The notes beneath the pieces were generated by a model. That model saw nothing but the letters and a program-made list of their open reading frames with translations. It was not told the origin of the DNA and did not search any database. From positions 1-10,317 of the forward strand of contig JAKSCP010000344.1 in assembly GCA_022360535.1 (NCBI GenBank): a stretch of 10,317 nucleotides of DNA, given 5' to 3'. The stretch is from Pseudomonadales bacterium (GTDB taxonomy: Bacteria > Pseudomonadota > Gammaproteobacteria > Pseudomonadales > Pseudohongiellaceae). Made by a program: the position numbers and the translations under genes. Shown one piece after another: positions 1-6,481 of this stretch; within the stretch, counting starts at the first letter, position 1; every line of letters begins with the position of its first letter.

Positions 1-296
1 CTGTGCACCCATTGGAAATTTTCTGCAATGCCTCGGGTTTTGTTCGACTGAATTGGCCCAATGAAATGCCATTGCAGCGACAGCTCTGACAGCATCTCGA
101 TCTTCTCCAGCGCCTCTTGCAAATAGTTCTCTCCGAAATTTTGCAGACCAGCGCCAGCGGCAAGGCGAATCTTGTCGCTACTATGGCGTTTACTCACAGC
201 CAGCAATTGCACTGAGCCTTCTTCGCGTGAGTACAGTTGCTCAAGTCGCCGTATTTCCTGGTCCAGGTTGTGGATTCTTTCTGTTAGCTTGGTCAC
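1..296 (-). CDS. yggS: YggS/PLPBP family pyridoxal-phosphate homeostasis protein (partial, C-terminus off left edge)
   Basis: This is the N-terminal 98 codons of a PLP-binding homeostasis protein, a cytosolic TIM-barrel protein with no known catalytic turnover that buffers free pyridoxal phosphate. Visible family motifs are LLAVSKRH at residues 31-38, with the PLP-binding lysine falling at position 36 as in E. coli YggS, then FGENYLQEA at 54-62 and WHFIGPIQSNKTR at 76-88. The start chosen is GTG at 296-294: an in-frame TAA lies only two codons upstream, there is no ATG before residue 68, and this start puts the lysine at the family position. The Shine-Dalgarno sequence is weak. The gene is divergent from pilT, an arrangement also found in Pseudomonas. 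The rest of the protein lies outside the window, so its integrity cannot be judged. Confidence 0.93.
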   Translation of the reverse strand, partial: MTKLTERIHNLDQEIRRLEQLYSREEGSVQLLAVSKRHSSDKIRLAAGAGLQNFGENYLQEALEKIEMLSELSLQWHFIGPIQSNKTRGIAENFQWVH

Positions 297-397
297 GTTT
301 TAGCTAGGGATTTCCGGGGTTTAGGTCTGGGATATTCCGAAAAGGACGGGTACTATAGGCGACAAGCAAAACAATAACCACTGTTATAGGTAAGGCC
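297..397. promoter_or_regulatory. Divergent intergenic region between yggS and pilT
   Basis: This 101-base gap separates two divergent genes, so it must hold the start signals for both unless transcription enters from elsewhere. On the plus strand there is TACTATAG around 351-358 and TTATAG at 384-389 as possible -10-like elements, but neither has a convincing -35 at the right distance. A TAAGG at 391-395 is close to the pilT ATG and is the likely, rather closely spaced, ribosome binding site. No hairpin or strong repeat is evident. The promoter assignment is inferred from gene layout only. Confidence 0.35.
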
Positions 398-1432
398 ATG
401 GACATCACGGAACTCTTGGGATTCAGTGTCAAGCAGGGCGCATCGGATTTACACGTCACCGCTGGGATGCCACCACTGATTCGTGTGGATGGTGATATCC
501 GCCGCATCAATGTTCCAGAAATGGACCATAAAGAAGTACACGCGCTGATCTACGAGATCATGAACGACAAACAGCGCAAAGACTATGAAGAGTTTTTGGA
601 AACTGACTTTTCATTCGAAGTGCCAAACCTGGCACGTTTCCGTGTTAATGCCTTTATTCAAAACCGTGGTGCTGCTGCCGTATTCCGAACCATTCCTTCT
701 AAAGTGCTTTCCATGGAGCAATTGGGAATGGGTGATGTGTTCCGACAAATCGCAGACGTGCCCCGTGGCCTCGTTGCCGTAACCGGACCAACGGGTTCGG
801 GTAAGTCGACTACCCTGGCGGCGATGATGGACTACATCAACGACACCAAGTACGAACATATCCTGACGATCGAAGACCCGATTGAATTTGTTCACCAAAG
901 TAAGAAGTGCCTGGTTAACCAACGGGAAGTCCATCGCGATACCCACGGCTTCAATGAAGCACTGCGTTCAGCCTTGCGTGAAGACCCCGACATTATTCTG
1001 GTTGGTGAGCTGCGTGACCTGGAAACCATTCGCCTGGCACTCACTGCTGCTGAAACAGGTCACTTGGTATTCGGTACGCTCCATACCACTTCTGCCGCGA
1101 AGACTATCGACCGTGTTATCGACGTGTTCCCTGCTGCAGAGAAAGACATGGTGCGCTCCATGTTGTCAGAATCATTGCAGGCAGTAGTTTCACAGACGCT
1201 GTTGAAGAAGCCAGGCGGCGGTCGTGTTGCGGCTCATGAAATCATGATTGGCACCCCGGCGATTCGCAACCTCATTCGTGAAGACAAGGTTGCGCAGATG
1301 TATTCTGCAATTCAAACCGGCGCTTCTGCTGGTATGCAGACGTTGGACCAGTGCCTTAAAGACTTACTCGCAAAAGGTATGGTCACGCGAGAAGATGCCA
1401 GGTCTAAAGCGAAGATGCCTGAGAACTTCTAG
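398..1432 (+). CDS. pilT: Type IV pilus retraction ATPase PilT
   Basis: PilT is the cytoplasmic hexameric ATPase that depolymerises type IV pili and powers twitching motility, DNA uptake and surface sensing. The protein is 344 residues, the length of P. aeruginosa PilT. Signatures in order: an N-terminal PAS-like region with SDLHVTAGMPPLIRVDG (16-32), Walker A GPTGSGKST (130-138), Asp box TIEDPIEF (157-164), Walker B DIILVGELRD (198-207) with catalytic Glu204, His box GTLHTTSA (226-233) with His229, and the retraction-specific AIRNLIRE motif at 288-295. AIRNLIRE separates PilT from the assembly ATPase PilB, and the short conserved C-terminus KMPENF fits PilT rather than PilU. All key residues are present, so the enzyme should be active. 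The next gene is not pilU, which often follows pilT in Pseudomonas relatives, so any PilU would be encoded elsewhere. Confidence 0.97.
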   Translation: MDITELLGFSVKQGASDLHVTAGMPPLIRVDGDIRRINVPEMDHKEVHALIYEIMNDKQRKDYEEFLETDFSFEVPNLARFRVNAFIQNRGAAAVFRTIPSKVLSMEQLGMGDVFRQIADVPRGLVAVTGPTGSGKSTTLAAMMDYINDTKYEHILTIEDPIEFVHQSKKCLVNQREVHRDTHGFNEALRSALREDPDIILVGELRDLETIRLALTAAETGHLVFGTLHTTSAAKTIDRVIDVFPAAEKDMVRSMLSESLQAVVSQTLLKKPGGGRVAAHEIMIGTPAIRNLIREDKVAQMYSAIQTGASAGMQTLDQCLKDLLAKGMVTREDARSKAKMPENF

Positions 1433-1460
1433 TTAGAGTTTTCCAGGCATGGTTCACTTC

Positions 1461-1492
1461 GTCGCAGCAGTATCAACTGCTGGACTATTTTA
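1461..1492 (+). terminator. Possible intrinsic terminator after pilT
   Basis: A hairpin can be read directly: GTC-G-CAGCAG (1461-1470), loop TATCAA (1471-1476), then CTGCTG-GAC (1477-1485). It has a six-base-pair inner stem plus three more pairs beyond a bulged G. It is followed by TATTTTAATTCT, a broken T-rich tract. Its position 29 bases after the pilT stop and before the next gene fits a rho-independent terminator, but the T-tract is imperfect, so it may be weak and allow some read-through into the downstream gene. Confidence 0.5.
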
Positions 1493-1517
1493 ATTCTACT
1501 TCTCCTTTGGTTTTGCC

Positions 1518-1931
1518 ATGAGCGAGAGAAAAACAACTCAGAACAAGGCGAGCGTTACAGAATTCATTGCCAACGTGAAGAACGACCGGCGTCGTGCGGA
1601 TGCGAGGGTTGTTGCCAAGATGATGCGCAAGGCATCGGGTAAGCAGGCGAGGATGTGGGGACCCAGTATTGTGGGCTACGGAGTCAGTCGCTACACACTC
1701 GCTAACGGCAAGGAAGAAGAAATTTGTCGCATCGGTTTTTCTCCCAGAGCTCAGGCACTGACTTTCTATCTTGGCTCATTCAAAGACCGACCTGCACTTC
1801 TGAAAAAACTGGGCAAACACAAAGTCAGTGGCGGCGGTTGTCTGTACATCAACAAGCTCGATGATGTGGATTTGGATGTACTGCAAACACTGATGGACAA
1901 GGCTTACACTGAGTCCAGTTCTTCCTGTTAG
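1518..1931 (+). CDS. DUF1801 (YdhG-like) domain protein
   Basis: This is a small 137-residue soluble protein with no signal peptide or membrane segment. It resembles the DUF1801 family, whose members have a YdhG-like alpha/beta fold and no established biochemical role. Supporting segments are the N-terminal helix region SVTEFIANVKNDRRRADAR (13-31) followed by VAKMMRKASG, the strand region around MWGPSIVGYGVSRY (46-59), and EICRIGFSPRAQALTFYLG (68-86), with a glycine-rich turn SGGGCLYI near 104-111. The ATG at 1518 is chosen because the family's N-terminal helix would be lost at the next methionines. No Shine-Dalgarno sequence is visible; the 20 bases before the ATG are pyrimidine-rich. It lies downstream of the pilT hairpin and ends four bases before the convergent ruvX stop. 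No function is assigned. Confidence 0.8.
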   Translation: MSERKTTQNKASVTEFIANVKNDRRRADARVVAKMMRKASGKQARMWGPSIVGYGVSRYTLANGKEEEICRIGFSPRAQALTFYLGSFKDRPALLKKLGKHKVSGGGCLYINKLDDVDLDVLQTLMDKAYTESSSSC

Positions 1932-1935
1932 GTAT

Positions 1936-2385
1936 TCAACTGCTGAGTTCCTGAAACCAGTTTTCCAGGATGATTTGAGCCGCAATATCGTCAATCGCGG
2001 ATTTCTTGCCCATCCCACCCGACTCTTCAACCACTTGCTCGATTGCGGCTTTTGAGGAGAGTCTCTCGTCCATTCCGAAGCACGGTAAGTTAAAGCGTCC
2101 GTTTAACCTGTTGGCAAACTTGGTGGCACGAGCAAGTAACTCACTGTCGCTGCCATCGATGTTGTAGGGCAGACCGATGACAAACACATCTGGTCGCCAG
2201 TCTTCGATTAACTTGGCAATCTGATCCCAATCTGGAATCCCGTCCCTGGCCTTTAGTACGCAGACAGCTTTGGCTGTGCCCGAAATACTCTGACCGAATG
2301 CGACACCAATACGCTGAGTGCCGTAGTCAAATGCAAGTGCCGCAATGGGTTGCTGGCGATCCCTGGGAAATGAGTCGAGACTCAT
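1936..2385 (-). CDS. ruvX: RuvX/YqgF family Holliday-junction resolvase-like RNase, 16S rRNA processing
   Basis: This is a 149-residue YqgF-family protein with an RNase H-like fold. The family is implicated in pre-16S rRNA 5'-end maturation and was first described as a putative Holliday junction resolvase. Motifs visible are AFDYGTQRIGVAFG (18-31) with the first acidic residue Asp20, GLPYNIDGSDSE (71-82), MDERLSS (105-111) with Glu107, and AIDDIAAQIILENW (130-143) with Asp132/133, so the catalytic acidic set is complete. The reading frame is open upstream to 2481, but that stretch overlaps yqgE and is not family-like. The ATG at 2385 gives the usual length and leaves a 16-base gap after the yqgE stop. 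It is the last gene of the gshB-tonB-yqgE-ruvX block, and adjacency of yqgE and ruvX is very common in gammaproteobacteria. Confidence 0.94.
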   Translation of the reverse strand: MSLDSFPRDRQQPIAALAFDYGTQRIGVAFGQSISGTAKAVCVLKARDGIPDWDQIAKLIEDWRPDVFVIGLPYNIDGSDSELLARATKFANRLNGRFNLPCFGMDERLSSKAAIEQVVEESGGMGKKSAIDDIAAQIILENWFQELSS

Positions 2386-2401
2386 TGCGAATAAGCGAGC
2401 A

Positions 2402-2980
2402 TCAAGAGTGGCCGGCTTCCGGTGAGAGTTGTTGCAGCTCGATACCCAGTAGCGCAGCCGCATCGTCGGCTTTATGGGCATAGTCTTTGGAAAATAGCAG
2501 GTCAGTGTTGGCAGGTGCGGTCAGCCAGGCATTTTCCGAAAGTTCACGTTCAAGCTGACCCGCTTCCCAGCCCGCACAACCGAGGGCAACGATGTAGTTA
2601 TCCGGCCCGGAGCCGACGGCGATATCCTGCAGTATAGTTTTCGAAGTGCAGACTGAGATTTCTTCTGTCACCGCGATAGAGGATTCCCACTGCCGGCCGG
2701 CGTCATGAATGATAAATCCCTTGTCACGCTCAACCGGACCGCCGGCTAACACGTGCTGTTCCTGAAACTCCCGCTCGCCCGCCGAGCACTCAATATCCAG
2801 TTCATCGAAGATATCGGCGATACAGGCTTGCAGTGGCTTGTTGATGACTATGCCTAGCGCGCCTTCTTCGTTATGCCGCCACAGGTAAGTCACTGTATTA
2901 GCAAAATACGGATCCGCGAGTTGCGGCATGGCAATCAGAAACTGATTTTCCAGATAATTGTGTGAGTTCTCAGTTGTCAT
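2402..2980 (-). CDS. yqgE: YqgE/AlgH family protein
   Basis: This is a 192-residue cytosolic protein of the UPF0301 (YqgE/AlgH) family. The name AlgH comes from reported effects on alginate regulation in Pseudomonas, but no reaction is established. Family blocks are clear: LIAMPQLADPYFANTV (15-30), GALGIVINKP (40-49), VLAGGPVERDKGFIIH (77-92), GCAGWEAGQLERE (134-146) and NAWLTAPA (150-157). Length is typical and nothing is missing. It starts at ATG 2980, 11 bases after the tonB stop, with a weak Shine-Dalgarno sequence, so translation may be partly coupled to tonB. The ruvX start lies 16 bases after its stop. Confidence 0.95.
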   Translation of the reverse strand: MTTENSHNYLENQFLIAMPQLADPYFANTVTYLWRHNEEGALGIVINKPLQACIADIFDELDIECSAGEREFQEQHVLAGGPVERDKGFIIHDAGRQWESSIAVTEEISVCTSKTILQDIAVGSGPDNYIVALGCAGWEAGQLERELSENAWLTAPANTDLLFSKDYAHKADDAAALLGIELQQLSPEAGHS

Positions 2981-2991
2981 CAGCAGCGGTG

Positions 2992-3867
2992 TCAGTAGCT
3001 GGTGAGTTCGTTGCCTTCATGGAAACGGAATGTGCGGATGATCTCGAGTATATCAGCTTCGGCACGCATTTCCTCGGGAAAAGGTTCGAACGGCGCCGCC
3101 ATGTTGACGATCTGAACGGCTGCTTCGTCTAATATCGACTCGCCGGAGGACTGTAGTATACGAATTTCTTCGATTCTGCCGGTAGGTCTGAGCGCGACAA
3201 GCATGCGGACATTGCCATAAATCTGCTCTCGTCTTGCCTGTTGCGGATAGTTAATGTTGCCAACTGCTTCAATTCTGCGACGCCAGTTGTCTAAATAAAG
3301 TGCGTCCTGGCTCTTCCTGGTGGACGCAGAAGAAATCGTATATTTTCGCGGACGCCTTGCATAGGCCTGCCGTTGCCGATCAAGCTGTGCCTGTAAACTG
3401 GCGATAGCCAGGCTTAGCTCTTCCGGGCTCGTTTCATCGACAACAGGCTGCTCTTCTTCTGGTTCAGGCTCTTCAAGTTGCTGATCAATCTCATCTACGT
3501 TATCTATGGACGCAACGACGGCGATATCTTGCAATACCTGTTCATTAAGCACCTGTGGTGCTTGAGGCACCGGTACTACTTCCTGGATTTGATCGGCGTT
3601 GAAATCGGATTCAAAAGGAGTACTGGGCGCCGCTGCTTCTTCAAGTGTACCGCTGCCGATCTGATTCTCTTGTGCCAGGAAATCAGCATCGTCGGGGGCG
3701 ATCTCACTACGATACTGTGCCATAGTGATTTCGAGAGCAGGTTCACTGTTCAACTCTTCGAGATAAGTGAAGCCAAGTCCAAATACGATGATGGCGTGAA
3801 CACAGGCAGACAGAAAAACGGTAAAACCAATCCGTTCTCTTGATAACTCTTCGTCTTCAGTTGCCAT
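2992..3867 (-). CDS. tonB: TonB-family energy transducer (TonB3-like)
   Basis: This 291-residue inner-membrane-anchored periplasmic protein should pass proton-motive force from an ExbB/ExbD-type motor to an outer-membrane or envelope partner. It has one N-terminal membrane segment (about 13-35) with the S-x3-H pattern of TonB (Ser20, His24). A long acidic linker follows (40-150, including EEPEPEEEQ near 132-140), less proline/lysine-rich than classical TonB. A charged stretch LQAQLDRQRQAYARRPRK (158-175) comes before the C-terminal TonB domain (about 196-285), which has YPQQARREQIYGNV (207-220) and ends in RTFRF. No exbB/exbD genes or TonB-dependent receptor are nearby. Between gshB and yqgE the gene occupies the position of P. 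aeruginosa tonB3, which has been linked to twitching motility. The start is ATG 3867, 26 bases after gshB. The family is certain, the TonB3-like role inferred. Confidence 0.88.
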   Translation of the reverse strand: MATEDEELSRERIGFTVFLSACVHAIIVFGLGFTYLEELNSEPALEITMAQYRSEIAPDDADFLAQENQIGSGTLEEAAAPSTPFESDFNADQIQEVVPVPQAPQVLNEQVLQDIAVVASIDNVDEIDQQLEEPEPEEEQPVVDETSPEELSLAIASLQAQLDRQRQAYARRPRKYTISSASTRKSQDALYLDNWRRRIEAVGNINYPQQARREQIYGNVRMLVALRPTGRIEEIRILQSSGESILDEAAVQIVNMAAPFEPFPEEMRAEADILEIIRTFRFHEGNELTSY

Positions 3868-3893
3868 CGTTAGATGGGTTCCTTAGTCGGGTA

Positions 3894-4847
3894 TCATTCC
3901 TTGTTTAATTTATCGGCGATACAGTCCATTAAATCACCGCCGATGTCCGTGCCCTTGGCACTATCGATCTCTCTGACACAGGTGGGGCTGGTGACGTTTA
4001 TTTCTGTTAGATAGTCACCGATCACATCCAGCCCAACAAAGAGTAGCCCTCGCGCCTTTAAGGTGTCGCCAACCTGATCACAAATCCAGCGATCTCTATC
4101 GCTTAACTCTTGCGCGATCCCTTTGCCACCAGCGGCCAGGTTGCCCCGGCTCTCACCGATTGCTGGTACCCGCGCCAGTGCATAGTCCGCTGGCTCGCCT
4201 TCTATCAAGAGAATACGCTTGTCTCCCGACACGATCTCCGGCAGATATTTCTGGGCCATGATCTGGCGGGTACCACCTAAAGTCAGAGTCTCTATGATCA
4301 CACTCAGGTTGGCGTCTTCGGGCTTCGCTCTGAAGATAGATGCACCACCCATGCCATCCAGGGGCTTATATATGACATCTTCGTGCTGTTGGTGGAATGC
4401 CTTTAGCTTTTCATCAGAGCTTGAAACAAGGAAATCAGGACAGCACTGGGGGAACTGCGTAGCAAACATCTTCTCATTACAATCACGCAGGCTTTGCGGA
4501 TCATTCACAATCAAGCAGCCAGCTTGTTGGGCTTGCTCCAGTAAATAGGTGGAGTAGATGTAGTCCATATCAAAAGGTGGATCTTTGCGCATGAGAATGA
4601 CATCAAGCTCGCTTAATGCTTGGTCACTCTCTGCCCCGTATTCAAACCAACTCGTTTCATCATCAGCCACTGACAGTTCGCGCATACGTGCTCGACTTAC
4701 TCCCTGATCGGAGTACAGATCGCTCTGCAGCATGTAGTGAATCTGCCATCCGCGTTTTTGGGCGGCTAGCAACATGGCAAGGGTGGTGTCTTTATAGACG
4801 GTAATCGACTCAATGGGGTCCATTACTACGCCAAGTTTAACTGTCAT
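3894..4847 (-). CDS. gshB: Glutathione synthetase
   Basis: GshB catalyses the ATP-dependent ligation of gamma-glutamylcysteine and glycine, the second step of glutathione synthesis, in the cytosol. The 317-residue length matches E. coli GshB. Visible features are the N-terminal MDPIESITVYKDTT (9-22), LMRKDPPFDMDYIYST (85-100), ATP-grasp elements YKPLDGMGGASIFR (160-173) and RGNLAAGGKG (234-243), and the metal/nucleotide site GLDVIGDYLTEINVTSPT (272-289). The frame stays open upstream to a GTG at 4922, but ATG 4847 is chosen because it gives the canonical N-terminus and has GAGAG about eight bases upstream. It is the first gene of the minus-strand block with tonB, yqgE and ruvX. Its promoter should lie in the divergent gap at 4848-5026. 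Confidence 0.96.
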   Translation of the reverse strand: MTVKLGVVMDPIESITVYKDTTLAMLLAAQKRGWQIHYMLQSDLYSDQGVSRARMRELSVADDETSWFEYGAESDQALSELDVILMRKDPPFDMDYIYSTYLLEQAQQAGCLIVNDPQSLRDCNEKMFATQFPQCCPDFLVSSSDEKLKAFHQQHEDVIYKPLDGMGGASIFRAKPEDANLSVIIETLTLGGTRQIMAQKYLPEIVSGDKRILLIEGEPADYALARVPAIGESRGNLAAGGKGIAQELSDRDRWICDQVGDTLKARGLLFVGLDVIGDYLTEINVTSPTCVREIDSAKGTDIGGDLMDCIADKLNKE

Positions 4848-5026
4848 GAAAAATCTCTCGGGTATTTGGGTAAAACCGATATTGGTGGGTTTCTGCGGCA
4901 GCGCCGGAAAATCATATCCCACTTTCCAGGGTGAAGCGAAAATGCAGAGGCGAATTTACTACGGTTCCGGTGAATCGGTCTATAATAGGTGCTTTCTCTC
5001 GAGACCCTCTGAAACGGAATTGTAAA
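4848..5026. promoter_or_regulatory. Divergent intergenic region between gshB and the membrane-protein gene
   Basis: This gap of 179 bases should contain the promoters of the gshB block (leftward) and the membrane-protein/glycosyltransferase genes (rightward). Reading leftward, TATGAT at 4911-4916 is a possible -10 for gshB, but I see no good -35. The rightward signal is better and is listed separately. No clear operator palindrome or terminator was seen. Confidence 0.4.
4955..4986 (+). promoter_or_regulatory. Candidate sigma-70 promoter for the membrane-protein/glycosyltransferase genes
   Basis: A perfect -10 hexamer TATAAT lies at 4981-4986. The best upstream match to a -35, TTTACT at 4955-4960, has an over-long 20-base spacer and no extended -10 TGn is present, so full promoter strength is uncertain. 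Transcription would start near 4993, about 34 bases before the GTG at 5027. That supports the shorter start for the membrane-protein gene, because the alternative GTG at 4931 would lie upstream of the transcript. Confidence 0.42.
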
Positions 5027-5536
5027 GTGCGATCGTTAGGCTATACCTGGGGTGTTGGCGGTGTGCTGCTGTTGTTGGTGTTTGCCATCTATCGCCTGGC
5101 TCCGATGGCGTTTGCGCTGAATGAAATCCCACTCACTATGCTGCATTGGGCAGCATTGCTATTCAGTATCTGTTACATGGCTTACGCGGAAGGGTATAAA
5201 GGGTTTCATCTTGGGTTCGCTCCACGGGTGGTATCGAGGGCGAGTTATCTGTCACAGAACCCAAGACTGGCTCATATTATTCTGGCGCCGCTATTTTGTA
5301 TGGGGTATTTCCACACCACCAGAAAGCGGCAACTGCTGTCTATCGGTCTGACTGTGATGATCATCTGCTTCATTCTTATTGCACGACAGCTTCCACAGCC
5401 CTGGCGTGGTATTTTGGATGCAGGTGTCGTGGTTGGGTTGGGAATTGGCATAGCATCCATAAATTATTTCCTGTTGGTTTCCAGACTAAGCCCTACCTAT
5501 GAGCAAGTGTCGGCTGAAGTTCCTGGCGACGACTGA
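5027..5536 (+). CDS. Multi-pass integral membrane protein of unknown function
   Basis: I do not recognise this protein. From the chosen start it has 169 residues and four to five hydrophobic segments, roughly at 8-28, 36-54, 83-96, 102-119 and 131-152, so it sits in the inner membrane. Between the second and third segments is a polar loop (55-82) with EGYKGFHLGFAPRVV, and a basic HTTRKRQ turn follows the third. The frame is open back to a GTG at 4931, giving 201 residues, but that N-terminus is polar, low in hydrophobic order, and overlaps the candidate promoter. GTG 5027 has GGAA eight bases upstream. The gene precedes two glycosyltransferase genes by 28 bases, which suggests co-transcription and perhaps a role in surface glycan export or modification. 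That role is inference from position only. Confidence 0.72.
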   Translation: MRSLGYTWGVGGVLLLLVFAIYRLAPMAFALNEIPLTMLHWAALLFSICYMAYAEGYKGFHLGFAPRVVSRASYLSQNPRLAHIILAPLFCMGYFHTTRKRQLLSIGLTVMIICFILIARQLPQPWRGILDAGVVVGLGIGIASINYFLLVSRLSPTYEQVSAEVPGDD

Positions 5537-5564
5537 TCTGAGACTCCAGAACGTATAAGAAGCC

Positions 5565-6473
5565 ATGAGCGAATCACCGAACCATAAAACCTATGCAATA
5601 GTGGTGACCTACAAGCCTGATATCACGGCGCTGCTTAAGCTTCTGGGTCAGCTCAACAAGGAAACAGACTTCGTTGTTATCGATAACGGATCGCCAGAAA
5701 TTGAACGACTGTCTGAATCCATCATGGTTTATGAGCGGTGCAGAGAATTAGTCCGGCTCGATAAAAACCAGGGGCTTGCAAGCGCGTTAAACATTGGTAT
5801 TGAAAAAGCTCAACAGCAAGATTGCGACTACGTTTTTCTCTTCGATCAAGACAGCAGTCTTTGCGATTTATTCGTTTCCCGAATGGTTGGAGCTTATGAG
5901 GATGCCGTACAACATAGTGAAAATGGTATCGCCGCTGTGGGGCCGCGGATTATCAACCCACAGACTATGCGCCAGACACCTTTTAAACTATTTAATCGAT
6001 TGATGATGCGTTCGGATCGGCACTATGCAGATACCGAATCTCACTTCATGGCCGATTTCCTTATTACTTCCGGTACGTTACTAACCGTCAAACATCTGGG
6101 TGAGATCGGATTCATGAAAGAGAGCTACTTTATCGACAATGTCGATCTGGAGTGGTGCTTCCGAGCCAAGTCTATGGGTTACGATTTAATCGGCACCGAT
6201 GCTGCCGTGTTGTATCACGCTATTGGTGAGCGCAGCTTAAACCCCTTGGTGCGCGCCGGCATCATGGCCCAACACAATCCGTCGCGAACTTACTATTCCA
6301 GTCGCAACCGCACGCATTTATACAGCGTCAACTATTCGCCCCTTGGTTGGAAGATCCGAGATCGCGTTCGTTTCTTTATTAAAGCTGGATGGTTGATTCT
6401 CTCTTCGAATGACCGCAAGCAGTACTGGCAAAATATTCGATCCGGCATTCGTGATGCCAAGTCGCTGACTTAG
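5565..6473 (+). CDS. GT2 family glycosyltransferase, rhamnosyltransferase-like
   Basis: This 302-residue GT-A fold glycosyltransferase has no membrane segment and should act on a lipid-linked glycan at the cytoplasmic face of the inner membrane. Motifs: YAIVVTYKPD (10-19), VVIDNGSPE (37-45), NQGLASALNIGI (68-79), the metal/nucleotide-sugar site FLFDQDSS (91-98), SGTLLTVKHLGEIGFM (169-184), and FIDNVDLEWCFRAKSMGYD (189-207), which carries the likely catalytic acidic residues, followed by His218. The overall pattern resembles the dTDP-rhamnose-using rhamnosyltransferases of O-antigen loci, but the donor sugar cannot be proved from sequence. Start is ATG 5565 with a weak purine-rich AAGAAG upstream. 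Eight bases separate its stop from the next glycosyltransferase start, so the two are almost certainly co-transcribed. Confidence 0.88.
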   Translation: MSESPNHKTYAIVVTYKPDITALLKLLGQLNKETDFVVIDNGSPEIERLSESIMVYERCRELVRLDKNQGLASALNIGIEKAQQQDCDYVFLFDQDSSLCDLFVSRMVGAYEDAVQHSENGIAAVGPRIINPQTMRQTPFKLFNRLMMRSDRHYADTESHFMADFLITSGTLLTVKHLGEIGFMKESYFIDNVDLEWCFRAKSMGYDLIGTDAAVLYHAIGERSLNPLVRAGIMAQHNPSRTYYSSRNRTHLYSVNYSPLGWKIRDRVRFFIKAGWLILSSNDRKQYWQNIRSGIRDAKSLT

Positions 6474-6481
6474 GTACAGCT

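Noticed and set aside
611..946. Minus-strand open frame of 111 codons within pilT
   Set aside because: It is a shadow of the highly conserved pilT coding sequence with no independent support.
2386..2481. N-terminal extension of ruvX into yqgE
   Set aside because: The added 32 residues overlap the 3' end of yqgE and do not belong to the RNase H-like fold; ATG 2385 gives the normal length.
3478..3843. Plus-strand open frame of 121 codons opposite tonB
   Set aside because: It lies wholly antisense to the TonB-family gene, is cysteine/tyrosine-rich without domain pattern, and has no context as a gene.
4848..4922. N-terminal extension of gshB from a GTG at 4922
   Set aside because: The extra 25 residues are not family-like, and ATG 4847 with GAGAG upstream gives the canonical 317-residue enzyme.
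4931..5026. Longer start (GTG 4931) for the membrane protein
   Set aside because: It would begin upstream of the TATAAT at 4981-4986 and add a polar, unconvincing N-terminus; GTG 5027 has GGAA at good spacing.
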